Origin: Leucobacter edaphi
Lineage (GTDB): Bacteria > Actinomycetota > Actinomycetes > Actinomycetales > Microbacteriaceae
Direction of reading: 5' to 3'
Assembly: GCF_016522535.1 (NCBI RefSeq)
Contig: NZ_JAEHOI010000005.1
Location: 270,539 to 334,538, forward strand
DNA length: 64,000 nt
This document shows, piece after piece, positions 56,486 to 64,000 of this stretch. The notes under the pieces are model-generated. The model ran no database searches. It was not told the DNA's origin and saw only the letters and a list, made by a program, of their open reading frames with translations. Position 1 is the stretch's first letter. The number at the start of each line of letters is the position of its first letter. The translations under genes were made by a program, and so were the position numbers.

Positions 56486-57661
56486 TCAGAGCGCCCGCAG
56501 CACCACCGCGCTGCCCTGCCCGCCGCCGCCGCAGATGCCGACGGCGCCGAGCGAGCCGGAACCCGCCTCGGCGAGCTCGCGGGCGAGGGTGCCGACGATG
56601 CGCGCGCCCGAGGCGCCGATCGGGTGACCCAGGGCGATCGCCCCGCCGTGAATGTTGACGACGGCCGGATCGAGGCCCAGCTCGCGGCCCGATTCGACGC
56701 CGACCGCGGCGAACGCCTCGTTGATCTCCACGGCCGCGAGATCGGCCGCGGCAGCGCCGCCCTCGACCTTCGCGAGCGCCGCGGTGATCGCGCGGGCCGG
56801 CTGCGAGTGCAGGTGCAGGTCGGGGCCGGCGACGAACGCGGTCGCCTCGACCTTCGCGATCGGGAGGAGGCCGAGACGCTCGGCGGCCGCTTCGCTCACG
56901 ATCACGAGCGCGGCGGCGCCGTCGGTGATCTGCGAGGCATTGCCCGCGGTGATCGTGCCCTCCTTCGAGAAAGCCGGGCGGAGGCCGGCGAGCGTCTCGA
57001 CCGTGGTGTCCGCGCGGATCCCGTCGTCGGCGGAGACGACCGTGTCGCCGCGGCGCGAGGCGACCGTGAACGGGGCGATCTCGCCCGCGAAGAACTCGGC
57101 CGATGCCGCGGCGCGCTGGTGCGAGGCGGCGGCGAACGCGTCCTGCTCCTCACGGGTGAGGCCGAGCGGGCCGTTGCCCTGCTCGGTGAGCGCGCCCATC
57201 GCGGTCTGCTCGAATGCGTCGGACAGGCCGTCGTGGTCGACCGTGTCGACGAACTGAGCCGTGCCGTACTTCGTGCCGGCGCGCAGCGGGGCGACGTGCG
57301 GGGCGAGCGACATCGACTCCTGGCCGACCGCGAGCACCACGTCGGCCTCGCCCGCGTTGATCAGGCGAACGGCCTGCGAGACGGCCTCGGTTCCGGAGAG
57401 GCAGACCGCGTTGATCGTGATCGCGGGAACCGTGAGCGGGATCCCGGCGCCGACCGCCGTCTGGCGTGCGGGGTTCTGACCGGCGCCCGCCTGGAGCACC
57501 TGCCCCACGACGACCGAGTCGACGGCCTCGGGAGCAACCCCCGCGCGCTCGAGCGCGGCCTTCGCTGCGTGCGCCCCGAGGACGGTTGCGGCCTGGCCGG
57601 CGAGCTGGCCGGTGAAGCGGGTGAACGGGGTGCGGGCGTAGCCGGCGATCAGCGCGGTCAT
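56486..57661 (-). CDS. acetyl-CoA acetyltransferase (thiolase)
   Basis: Thiolase of 391 residues. Nucleophile Cys in INAVCLSGTEAV (about residue 87), NIHGGAIALGHPIGASGARIVG with the catalytic His (about residue 347), and Cys in GICGGGGQG (about residue 377), the complete canonical set. It is the same length as the thiolase at 44.5 kb but clearly diverged. Monocistronic, convergent with the TetR gene. Confidence 0.94.
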   Translation of the reverse strand: MTALIAGYARTPFTRFTGQLAGQAATVLGAHAAKAALERAGVAPEAVDSVVVGQVLQAGAGQNPARQTAVGAGIPLTVPAITINAVCLSGTEAVSQAVRLINAGEADVVLAVGQESMSLAPHVAPLRAGTKYGTAQFVDTVDHDGLSDAFEQTAMGALTEQGNGPLGLTREEQDAFAAASHQRAAASAEFFAGEIAPFTVASRRGDTVVSADDGIRADTTVETLAGLRPAFSKEGTITAGNASQITDGAAALVIVSEAAAERLGLLPIAKVEATAFVAGPDLHLHSQPARAITAALAKVEGGAAAADLAAVEINEAFAAVGVESGRELGLDPAVVNIHGGAIALGHPIGASGARIVGTLARELAEAGSGSLGAVGICGGGGQGSAVVLRAL

Positions 57662-57835
57662 CTGGGACTCCTTCGGAGGGGCGACGAATCGGTGCGGCCG
57701 TGCGGCTGCGCACTCCGGGCGCGGGGCCCGATCCTGTCATCCTGCCAGGTATCCCTGGCCGGCTCCCAGAGAACCTCGCACAGGACCGGCCAATTCAACT
57801 GTGCACGCCCACCTGGCGCGGGTAGGATTCCCCGG

Positions 57836-59194
57836 GTGAAGAGCAGTTCCCCAATTGCCGCAGCCACCGGACCGGATGGTCCTCCTGAGGCTCGGCCCGA
57901 AGGCGCGCAGGGAGCTCCGAGCGGCGAGCGCGCGCAGACGCCCAGACGCCGGCCGCCGCGCCGCCACGCGCGCGTCATCATCGGGTCGATCATCGCGATC
58001 GCGCTGCTCGCGGGCGGGTACACGGCGGCGTGCGCGACGGCCGCGCTCCCCGATCCTCAGATCACGCTGTCACCGGAACTGAGCTCAGGGGGACCTGAGG
58101 GCCTCGTCATCGACGTGGGCCCGGTGCAGGAGCTCGTCGACGGCCAGCAGGGGCCCTCGGCCGTGGGCTGGTCGGAGGGGACCGAGGTCTGGAGCAACAG
58201 CGATCGGCCCCGCCCGATCGCGAGCATCACCAAGGTCGTCACCGCGCTCGTCTGCCTCGAGCAGCAGCCCATCGCAGCGGGCACCGACGGCGCGGTCCAC
58301 ACCTGGACCGAAGCGGACGCCGCGCGCGCGAACGCCTACGCCGAGCAGGGAGGCGTCACGTTCCCGATCCCGGTCGGCACCCGGGTCACGGCGAAGCAGA
58401 TGCTCACGATGATGCTCCTCCCCTCCGCGAACGACTTCGCCGCGGCCTATGCCGTCTCGGTGTTCGGCAGCGAGGACGCCTTCGCCGCCGCCGCGCAGAC
58501 CTGGGCCGCGAAGAACGGCCTCACCAGCCTGCAGATCTTCGAGCCGACCGGGATGGACGAGTACAACGTGTCGACCGCGGCGGACCTCGTGCGGCTCGGC
58601 AGGCTCGCCATGGCGAACCCGACCGTGTCCGAGATCACCCGCCTCCCCAGCGCGAACATGCCGTGGGGTATCGGCACGGTGAAGAGCAGTAATCCCCTGC
58701 TCCGCAAGGGAAACGGGATTCTCGGGATCAAGACAGGCAGCACGAGCGCCGCGGGCTACGCGCTCCTCTCGGCGGAGCATCAGGACGTCGACGGCCGCGA
58801 CATGATCCGCTTCAGCGCCGTCCTGCAGCGGGAAACGACGGATGAGCGCCGCGATTCCAGCTGGGCCCTGCTCGACGGCATGGGAAAGCTCGCCGTCACT
58901 CAGGAATACGTGCAGAAAGACCAGGTCGTCGGATCGGCCCGCACGATCGACGGCGCGAAGATCGACCTGCTGGCCACGAAAACCGTGAGCGCCGGCCTCG
59001 TCCCAGGCGAGCAGGCGAGTATCGCTGCGAAGCCCGGGACGATTCACGTCGGCAAGGCGGGCCAGCGCGCGGGAACGGCGCACCTGCGATCCCCGGCCGG
59101 CTCGACGGAGATCCCGATCGTCACCAAGCAGGCGATCGAGGATCCCGGGCTGTGGTGGCGGATGACCCACCCGCGCGAGCTGTTCGGGAAGTGA
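57836..59194 (+). CDS. D-alanyl-D-alanine carboxypeptidase (S11 family)
   Basis: Penicillin-binding peptidase of about 452 residues that trims pentapeptide stems outside the membrane. A ~45-residue Pro/Arg/Ala-rich cytosolic tail precedes one transmembrane helix (ARVIIGSIIAIALLAGGYTA). Catalytic motifs are intact: SITK (about residues 131-134), SAN (about 198-200) and KTGS (about 300-303). The late segment ATKTVSAGLVPGEQASI begins a small beta domain. The GTG at 57836 is chosen as the first start before the tail. It contrasts with the dead relative at 30.6 kb. Confidence 0.92.
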   Translation: MKSSSPIAAATGPDGPPEARPEGAQGAPSGERAQTPRRRPPRRHARVIIGSIIAIALLAGGYTAACATAALPDPQITLSPELSSGGPEGLVIDVGPVQELVDGQQGPSAVGWSEGTEVWSNSDRPRPIASITKVVTALVCLEQQPIAAGTDGAVHTWTEADAARANAYAEQGGVTFPIPVGTRVTAKQMLTMMLLPSANDFAAAYAVSVFGSEDAFAAAAQTWAAKNGLTSLQIFEPTGMDEYNVSTAADLVRLGRLAMANPTVSEITRLPSANMPWGIGTVKSSNPLLRKGNGILGIKTGSTSAAGYALLSAEHQDVDGRDMIRFSAVLQRETTDERRDSSWALLDGMGKLAVTQEYVQKDQVVGSARTIDGAKIDLLATKTVSAGLVPGEQASIAAKPGTIHVGKAGQRAGTAHLRSPAGSTEIPIVTKQAIEDPGLWWRMTHPRELFGK

Positions 59195-59248
59195 GCCGGT
59201 TGGGCTGAGCGCTCCGCGCGAGCGCGGGCGCCCGCCCGCCGCCGCGGG

Positions 59249-60496
59249 CTACTCCGTGAGCGCGCCCTCCGCGAGCCTGCGGACGACGCCCGTGAGCTGG
59301 TTGAGGCCCGCGATCAGGTCCTCGTCGCGCGTGAACTCGTTGAGGTTGTGGGAGACGCCGTTGACGCTCGGGACGAAGAGCATGACGGTGGGCACGTCGT
59401 CCTTCATGTTCGTGGAGTCGTGGCCGGCGACGGTCATCACGCGGGAGTTCGTGAGCCCGAGCTCGGCCGCGACCTCGGCGGCGAGCGCGACGCCCGCCTC
59501 GGGGTACGGATTACGGTCCCACGAGTGCTCGGCGACGACCTCGATCTCGACGCGATCCTCGCGCTGCACCTGCTCGACCGTCTCCATCAGCATGCGATGC
59601 GCCTCGCGGATCACCTCGGCGCTCGGGGAGCGCAGATCGAGGAGCAGGCCGACCTCGCTCGCGACGACGACGGGGGAATTCGGGTAGACGTTGAGTTCGC
59701 CGCAGGCCGTGTGCAGGGCCTCTGGCTCGAAGCGGTCGACGAGTTCGCGCGCCGCGACGACGAGCCGGGCTGCTCCGAGCAGCGCGTCACGGCGATCCGC
59801 CATGAGCGTCGATCCGGAGTGGGCCTGCTCGCCCGTCACCTTGAACTCGAACTTGTGCGCGGCCCAGGTGGCGTCGACGAGGCCGATCGTCACGCCGTCC
59901 TCCTCCATGCTGCGGCCCTGCTGGACGTGGATTTCGGCGTAGGACGCGACGTCGATCCCGAGCTTCTCGCCCAGCTCGCCGAGCCCACCCATCGCCTCGG
60001 CGACGGAGACGCCGGCGTGATCCGTCGTGGCGAGGGCGTCCTCGAGGGGCATCTTGCCGGTGAATACCGAGCTGCCCATCATGGAGGGCTTGAAGCGCGA
60101 CCCCTCCTCGTTGAACCAGTTCACGACCGCGAGGTTGTAGCGCGCCTTCGAGGGATCGGCGCGGAGCTCGTCAGCGACCCGGAAGCAGGCGTGCGCCGAC
60201 GCCATCACGCCGTACGCGCCGTCGAAGCGGCCGGCGGTCGGCTGCGAGTCCATGTGGGACCCCGTGAGCACGTACGGGGCGCCGGGCACGAGCTCGAGCA
60301 GGCCGAACTGGTTGCCGATCTCGTCGCGCTTCACCGTGAAACCGTGCGACTCGAGCAGTTCGGCGAACCACCGCCGCTGCTCGCCGTCGGGCTCCGTGCC
60401 CGCCTGCCGGTCGACCCCGTTGGTGCCGGGCACGGCGCCGAAGCGGGTGTGCACGGCCCAGTCGGCGAGGAATGCGTCGTCGTGCTGCTGCGTCAT
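59249..60496 (-). CDS. M20-family amidohydrolase (allantoate/N-carbamoyl amino acid hydrolase type)
   Basis: Zn- or Mn-dependent hydrolase of 415 residues. Metal and catalytic residues: TGSHMDSQPTAGRFDG (His, Asp), NEEGSRF (Glu pair), YAEIHVQQG (His), and a C-terminal VNGVSHNLNEF (His); the dimerisation-domain RR appears as ADRRDAL. This matches the HyuC/AllC/beta-ureidopropionase group that hydrolyses N-carbamoyl or ureido compounds. It lies 46 bases downstream of the amidohydrolase gene on the same strand and is likely part of one catabolic operon. Confidence 0.88.
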   Translation of the reverse strand: MTQQHDDAFLADWAVHTRFGAVPGTNGVDRQAGTEPDGEQRRWFAELLESHGFTVKRDEIGNQFGLLELVPGAPYVLTGSHMDSQPTAGRFDGAYGVMASAHACFRVADELRADPSKARYNLAVVNWFNEEGSRFKPSMMGSSVFTGKMPLEDALATTDHAGVSVAEAMGGLGELGEKLGIDVASYAEIHVQQGRSMEEDGVTIGLVDATWAAHKFEFKVTGEQAHSGSTLMADRRDALLGAARLVVAARELVDRFEPEALHTACGELNVYPNSPVVVASEVGLLLDLRSPSAEVIREAHRMLMETVEQVQREDRVEIEVVAEHSWDRNPYPEAGVALAAEVAAELGLTNSRVMTVAGHDSTNMKDDVPTVMLFVPSVNGVSHNLNEFTRDEDLIAGLNQLTGVVRRLAEGALTE

Positions 60497-60542
60497 GGTG
60501 AGATCCTAACTTCGTGAACGTTGTTCCCGATCGGCGGCCTGA

Positions 60543-62192
60543 TCAGGCGCGCGAATCGAAGGTGATGTCGCCGCCGACGAGGGTCGCGACGATGTCGAGG
60601 TCCCGCATGTCGGGGGCGGTCAGCGGCGAGGCCGAGAACACCGCGAAGTCGGCGAACTTGCCGCGCTCGAGGGTGCCCTTGTCGGCGATCTGACCCGTTG
60701 CGCGCGCCGCCCACTCGGTGTGCGTGCGGAGCGCCTCCTCGGGCGTGATGCCCTCGGCGGCGGTGAGGATCCGGCCGCTGTCGGTTCGGCGGTCCACGGC
60801 GGCCTGCATGCCGCGTCGCAGATTGTTGTCGGCGACGGGCAGGTCGGAGGAGCCGGCGAGGATGATCCCGGCGTCGATCACGGAGCGACCGCGGTAGAGG
60901 AACGGCTCGCGATCGGGGCCGACGAGCTCGGCCATCTGATCGCCGATCGGGCCGATGAAGCCGGCCTGCGGGGTCACCGCGATGCCGAGTGCGCCAGCGC
61001 GCTCCACCTGGTCGGGACGCGCGATGCCGAAGTGCTCGATGCGGCACGGCACGGGATGGGCGCCGTAGCGCTCCTGCGCCTCCGCGATGAGGTCGAGGGC
61101 GAGATCGATCGCCGCGTCGCCGATCGCGTGCAGCGCGAGCGGCCAGCCGGCGCGGTACGCGCCGAGGACGCGTTCGCGATAGGCGGCGGGGTCGTCGAGC
61201 AGGTAGCCGGTGTTGTGGTCGTGCCCGCAGTAGTCCTCCGTGACGGCGGCGGTGGCGCCGAGGAGCGAGCCGTCGAGGAACACCTTCACGTGGCCGAAGC
61301 GCACGACGTCGGTGCCGAAGCCGGTGCGGATCCCCAGATCAAGCCCGGATCCGGCGCCCTCGCGCGCGAAGTCGGCGGCGTGGCCCGTGAGCGGGCGGAG
61401 CGCGTCGATCGCGGGCATGAGCTGGGCGCGAGCGCGCAGGCGGCCCTGATCGGCGGCCGATTGGTACGCGGCGACCTCGATCGGGCTGTGCCCGATCCAG
61501 CCGCCGCCGACACCGGCCTCGGTGAAGCTCGTGATGCCCTCGGCCGCGTAGCGCGTGGTCGCAGCCTCGAGCGCCTCGACGAGCCGCTCGGTCGAGTACG
61601 GGAGCAGCAGGGCCTGCACGAGGCCCTGGGCCGCCTCCTCGACGAGACCGGTCGGGTTGCCGTCCGCGTCGCGCACGACGACGCCGCCGGTCGGGTTCTC
61701 GAAGCCGGGTTCGAGCGCGCCGACGAGGCGCAGCGTCGCCGTGTTCGTGATTGAGGCGTGTCCGGAGGTGTGGCGCAGGTAGATGGGGCGGTCGCCCGTG
61801 AGCGCGTCGAGCTTCGCGATGTCGGGGAAGTGCCCGCCGTGATGCGCCTGGTTGAAGCCCGTCCCGTGCACCCACGAGTCCGTGTCGCCCGCGGCGTCGA
61901 GGCGCGCGACCTCGGCCTCGATCAGGGAGTAGATCTCGTCGAGGCCGCGGGCCTTGCTCAGGTCGAGTGCCGCGAGGCCGAGACCCCACCACGCCGTGTG
62001 GCAGTGGGCGTCGATCAGGCCGGGCGTGACGACCGCGTCGCCGAAGTCGAGCTCGCGCTCGGCGTCGAGGCCGGCGATCTCCTCGTCGAGGCCGACGATC
62101 CGGCCGTTGATGACGCCGACCGCGGTGGCCGGCGGGCGCGCGGGATCCATCGTCAGGATCTCCGACGCGCGGACGATCAGATCGAGTTTCAT
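60543..62192 (-). CDS. YtcJ-like metal-dependent amidohydrolase
   Basis: Amidohydrolase of 549 residues. N-terminal metal motif GLIDAHCHTAWWG (about residues 58-70, HxH), central KVFLDGSLLGATAAV (carboxylated-Lys-type region), LHAIGDAAIDLALDLI (His, about residue 350), RIEHFGIARP (His), and the late Asp in LAGSSDLPVADNN. This is the amidohydrolase_3 (YtcJ/LAF3) pattern. Its start overlaps the stop of the upstream ThDP-enzyme gene by 4 bases. The substrate is unknown. Confidence 0.9.
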   Translation of the reverse strand: MKLDLIVRASEILTMDPARPPATAVGVINGRIVGLDEEIAGLDAERELDFGDAVVTPGLIDAHCHTAWWGLGLAALDLSKARGLDEIYSLIEAEVARLDAAGDTDSWVHGTGFNQAHHGGHFPDIAKLDALTGDRPIYLRHTSGHASITNTATLRLVGALEPGFENPTGGVVVRDADGNPTGLVEEAAQGLVQALLLPYSTERLVEALEAATTRYAAEGITSFTEAGVGGGWIGHSPIEVAAYQSAADQGRLRARAQLMPAIDALRPLTGHAADFAREGAGSGLDLGIRTGFGTDVVRFGHVKVFLDGSLLGATAAVTEDYCGHDHNTGYLLDDPAAYRERVLGAYRAGWPLALHAIGDAAIDLALDLIAEAQERYGAHPVPCRIEHFGIARPDQVERAGALGIAVTPQAGFIGPIGDQMAELVGPDREPFLYRGRSVIDAGIILAGSSDLPVADNNLRRGMQAAVDRRTDSGRILTAAEGITPEEALRTHTEWAARATGQIADKGTLERGKFADFAVFSASPLTAPDMRDLDIVATLVGGDITFDSRA

Positions 62193-63874
62193 GCGGAAAC
62201 CTCCTCAGTTTCCGGGGCGATCTCGGCGGAAGCCGGGGGCATCACCTCGGAATCGATAACCACGTGCAGGAGGGCAGGACCCTCAGCGGCGAGCGCCCGG
62301 TCGAGGGCGGCGGCGAAGTCCGCCGTGTCCTCGACGCGCTCGCCGAACCCGCCGAACGACTGCATCCACTCGGCGAAGTTCGGATTCACCATGCGGGTGC
62401 CCGACGGGCGGCCCGGATAGTGGTTCTCCTGGTGCTGGACGATCGTGCCGTACACCCCATTGTCGACGACGATCACGAGGGGCGCGCCGCCGTGGGCGAT
62501 TGCGGTGGCGATCTCCTGGCCGTTCATCAGGAAGTCTCCATCGCCGCACACCGCGACCGCCGTGCGATCGGGGAAGGCGATCGATGCCGCGACCGCGGCG
62601 GGAACCGCGAGGCCCATCGCGCCGTTGCGCGCTCCGACGAGGCTCGCGGGGTTCAGGTGGCGCACGAAACGGTGCGCCCAGATCGTCGCGTTGCCGGCGC
62701 CGAAGGTGAGGATCGCGTTGCCGCCGAGACGATCGTCGAGCTCGCCGAAGGCGACGCCGAGGTCGACGCCGCGGCGGGCCACGGCCTCCGCGTTCGCGCC
62801 GGGCACGCTCGTGTCGGGGCGATGCGCTGCGAAGCGCTGCTGAGCGGCCGCGCGGCCCGCCATCCAGGCGTCGTCGCGTGCGCCGCGGGCCGCGGCCTCG
62901 CGCCCGGCGAGCGCCGTGGCGAAGCCGGAGGGCGTCGCGAGGATGATGCGGTCGATCCGGCCGGCGTGCTGCGTGGCCTCCGGATCAGCCTCGACGATCA
63001 CGGTCTCGGCCTCGAAGCCGACCGTGTAGCCGTCGCTCAGCACGTCCGAGCGGGTGCAGCCGACGAAGACGAGCAGGTCCGCCTCGGCGTAACCGGCGGC
63101 GACCGCGTCGGCGCGGCCGTAGCCGAGCCAGCCCGCCCAGGCCGGACCCTCGTGCGGGACGGCGTCGTAGGCGCGCCAGTCGCAGAACACCGGGATCCCG
63201 GCGGCCGAAGCGAACTCGGCCAGTGCGCGCCCCTCGCCGCCCTGCCAGCCGTCGCCACCGAGCACGAACGCGGGCCGCTCGGCCGCGGCGAGGCGCGCGA
63301 CCAGGTCATCGAGCTCCGCCTCGGACGGCGTGGGCTGCGGGGCTGGGATCGGGGTGGGCGCCTGCGCGTCCGTGAGGTGCACGAGCACGTCCTCAGGCAG
63401 GCCGACCACGACGGGCCCCGGGCGCCCCGAGGCCGCGATGCGCAGTGCCTCGGCGACGAGTTCGCCCGCGCGATCCGCGTTGTCGATCGTCATCACGCGC
63501 TTCGCGGTCGAGCCGAACCAGCCGGTGAGGCTGAACTCCTGAAACGCCTCGCGCTCCCGATCGGCAACCGGGACGAGACCCACGAAGAGGACGAGGGCGG
63601 TCGCATCCTGCCAGGCGGTGTGGATCGCGATCATCGCGTTCGCGGCGCCGGGACCGCGGGTCACCATCGCGATCCCCGGGCGCCCCGTGAGCCGACCCTC
63701 CGCGAGCGCCATGAATCCCGCGCCGCCCTCGTGGCGGCAGACGACGGTCTCGACTCCCGAGTCGTGCAACCCGTCGAGGACATCGAGGTAGCTCTCACCG
63801 GGGACCGCATACACGCGCTCGACGCCGTGGGTCTCGAGCGTTCGAACGATCAGGTGGCCGGCCGACTGCGACAT
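62189..63874 (-). CDS. ThDP-dependent enzyme (acetolactate synthase-like large subunit)
   Basis: Three-domain thiamine-diphosphate enzyme of 561 residues. N-terminal pyrimidine-binding domain with VYAVPGESYLDVLDGL and the catalytic Glu in VVCRHEGGAGFMA (about residue 49), a central FAD/NAD-like domain, and the C-terminal cofactor motif VCGDGDFLMNGQEIATA with VDNGVYGTI. No small regulatory subunit and no ilvC are adjacent, so it is unlikely to be the biosynthetic acetolactate synthase; a 2-oxo acid decarboxylase or carboligase in catabolism is likelier. First gene of the run with two amidohydrolases. Confidence 0.9.
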   Translation of the reverse strand: MSQSAGHLIVRTLETHGVERVYAVPGESYLDVLDGLHDSGVETVVCRHEGGAGFMALAEGRLTGRPGIAMVTRGPGAANAMIAIHTAWQDATALVLFVGLVPVADREREAFQEFSLTGWFGSTAKRVMTIDNADRAGELVAEALRIAASGRPGPVVVGLPEDVLVHLTDAQAPTPIPAPQPTPSEAELDDLVARLAAAERPAFVLGGDGWQGGEGRALAEFASAAGIPVFCDWRAYDAVPHEGPAWAGWLGYGRADAVAAGYAEADLLVFVGCTRSDVLSDGYTVGFEAETVIVEADPEATQHAGRIDRIILATPSGFATALAGREAAARGARDDAWMAGRAAAQQRFAAHRPDTSVPGANAEAVARRGVDLGVAFGELDDRLGGNAILTFGAGNATIWAHRFVRHLNPASLVGARNGAMGLAVPAAVAASIAFPDRTAVAVCGDGDFLMNGQEIATAIAHGGAPLVIVVDNGVYGTIVQHQENHYPGRPSGTRMVNPNFAEWMQSFGGFGERVEDTADFAAALDRALAAEGPALLHVVIDSEVMPPASAEIAPETEEVSA

Positions 63875-63911
63875 GGATGCTGGTCCTCTCAGGGTGGTGA
63901 AGAAAGAAGTG

Positions 63912-64000
63912 GCGGGGGGGGGGGGGGGGGGGCCCCCCCCCCCCGGGGGGGGGGGGGGGGCCGGTGAGGGGGGGGGGGGGGGGTGGGTTTACCGGGGCGG
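63912..64000. other. low-complexity poly-G/poly-C end, probable assembly artefact
   Basis: Nearly pure G and C homopolymers in blocks of 14-20, ending in a G-rich stretch. Nothing biological can be read. This looks like the low-quality end of a contig. Confidence 0.85.

Noticed and set aside
63912..64000. G-quadruplex or regulatory G-tract
   Set aside because: Nearly pure homopolymers in both G and C at the sequence end are best explained as read or assembly artefact.

Overview
The window is high-GC DNA (about 70% by eye) with many GTG starts, tightly packed operons with 4-base stop/start overlaps, HspR/HAIR heat-shock control, a ClpB without its N-domain, and short LPxTG-type pilin genes with a class C sortase. 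This points to an actinobacterium, most likely Microbacteriaceae (Leucobacter-like). The family assignment is inference from protein style, not a database match. The last ~90 bases are poly-G/poly-C and look like a low-quality contig end, so single-base indels elsewhere in homopolymers should be read with caution.

Layout. 1-3.4 kb: end of a TrkH-type K+ channel subunit with its TrkA/KtrA gating subunit, proC, and a cation-diffusion transporter. 3.7-7.8 kb: a complete POPT-type ABC importer (lipoprotein, two permeases, ATPase). 7.8-9 kb: tadA and upp, divergent. 9-10.1 kb: a possible leaderless mini-ORF and a winged-helix regulator. 10.3-15.7 kb: a pilus cluster of a large LPxTG adhesin, a SpaA-like major pilin and a class C sortase; both surface genes carry an apparent -1 frameshift at a C-run. 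15.8 kb: tRNA-Ser(GGA). 16.2-24.4 kb: a secreted CHAP-like protein, two GT4 glycosyltransferases, an MFS carrier, an XRE regulator, an RlmG/RsmC-like methyltransferase, and the hspR-dnaJ-grpE part of the heat-shock operon, continuing to dnaK at 26.3 kb.

26.5-33.8 kb: a UMF1-type MFS protein, a PIF1-like helicase, a DUF2470-heme oxygenase fusion, a lipoprotein that is a catalytically dead relative of serine beta-lactamases, tRNA-Gly(CCC), an AlkA-like glycosylase and a TetR regulator. 34-39.4 kb: an amine/amino-acid oxidation pair (cyclodeaminase homologue plus SolA-like covalent flavoprotein) behind a palindromic operator, then an rRNA/tRNA methyltransferase, glycerate kinase and aldo/keto reductase. 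39.5-40.6 kb: a lower-GC GIY-YIG-type nuclease gene flanked by ~50-base direct repeats derived from the hairpin downstream of clpB; this is the most unusual object in the window. 40.6-47 kb: clpB, a dimethylargininase, a small membrane protein, a thiolase and an FUSC-type exporter.

47.1-56.4 kb: an iron-acquisition block with siderophore-binding lipoprotein, two FecCD permeases, ATPase, siderophore-interacting reductase, and a pair of IrtA/IrtB-like ABC half-transporters followed by a TetR gene. With the heme oxygenase this gives the cell two iron routes. 56.5-63.9 kb: a second thiolase, a DD-carboxypeptidase, and a minus-strand catabolic run of ThDP enzyme, YtcJ-like amidohydrolase and M20 amidohydrolase.

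HspR (22.7 kb) very likely controls both dnaK (two HAIR elements at 26.4 kb) and clpB (one HAIR at 42.9 kb), so one regulon is visible across 20 kb.
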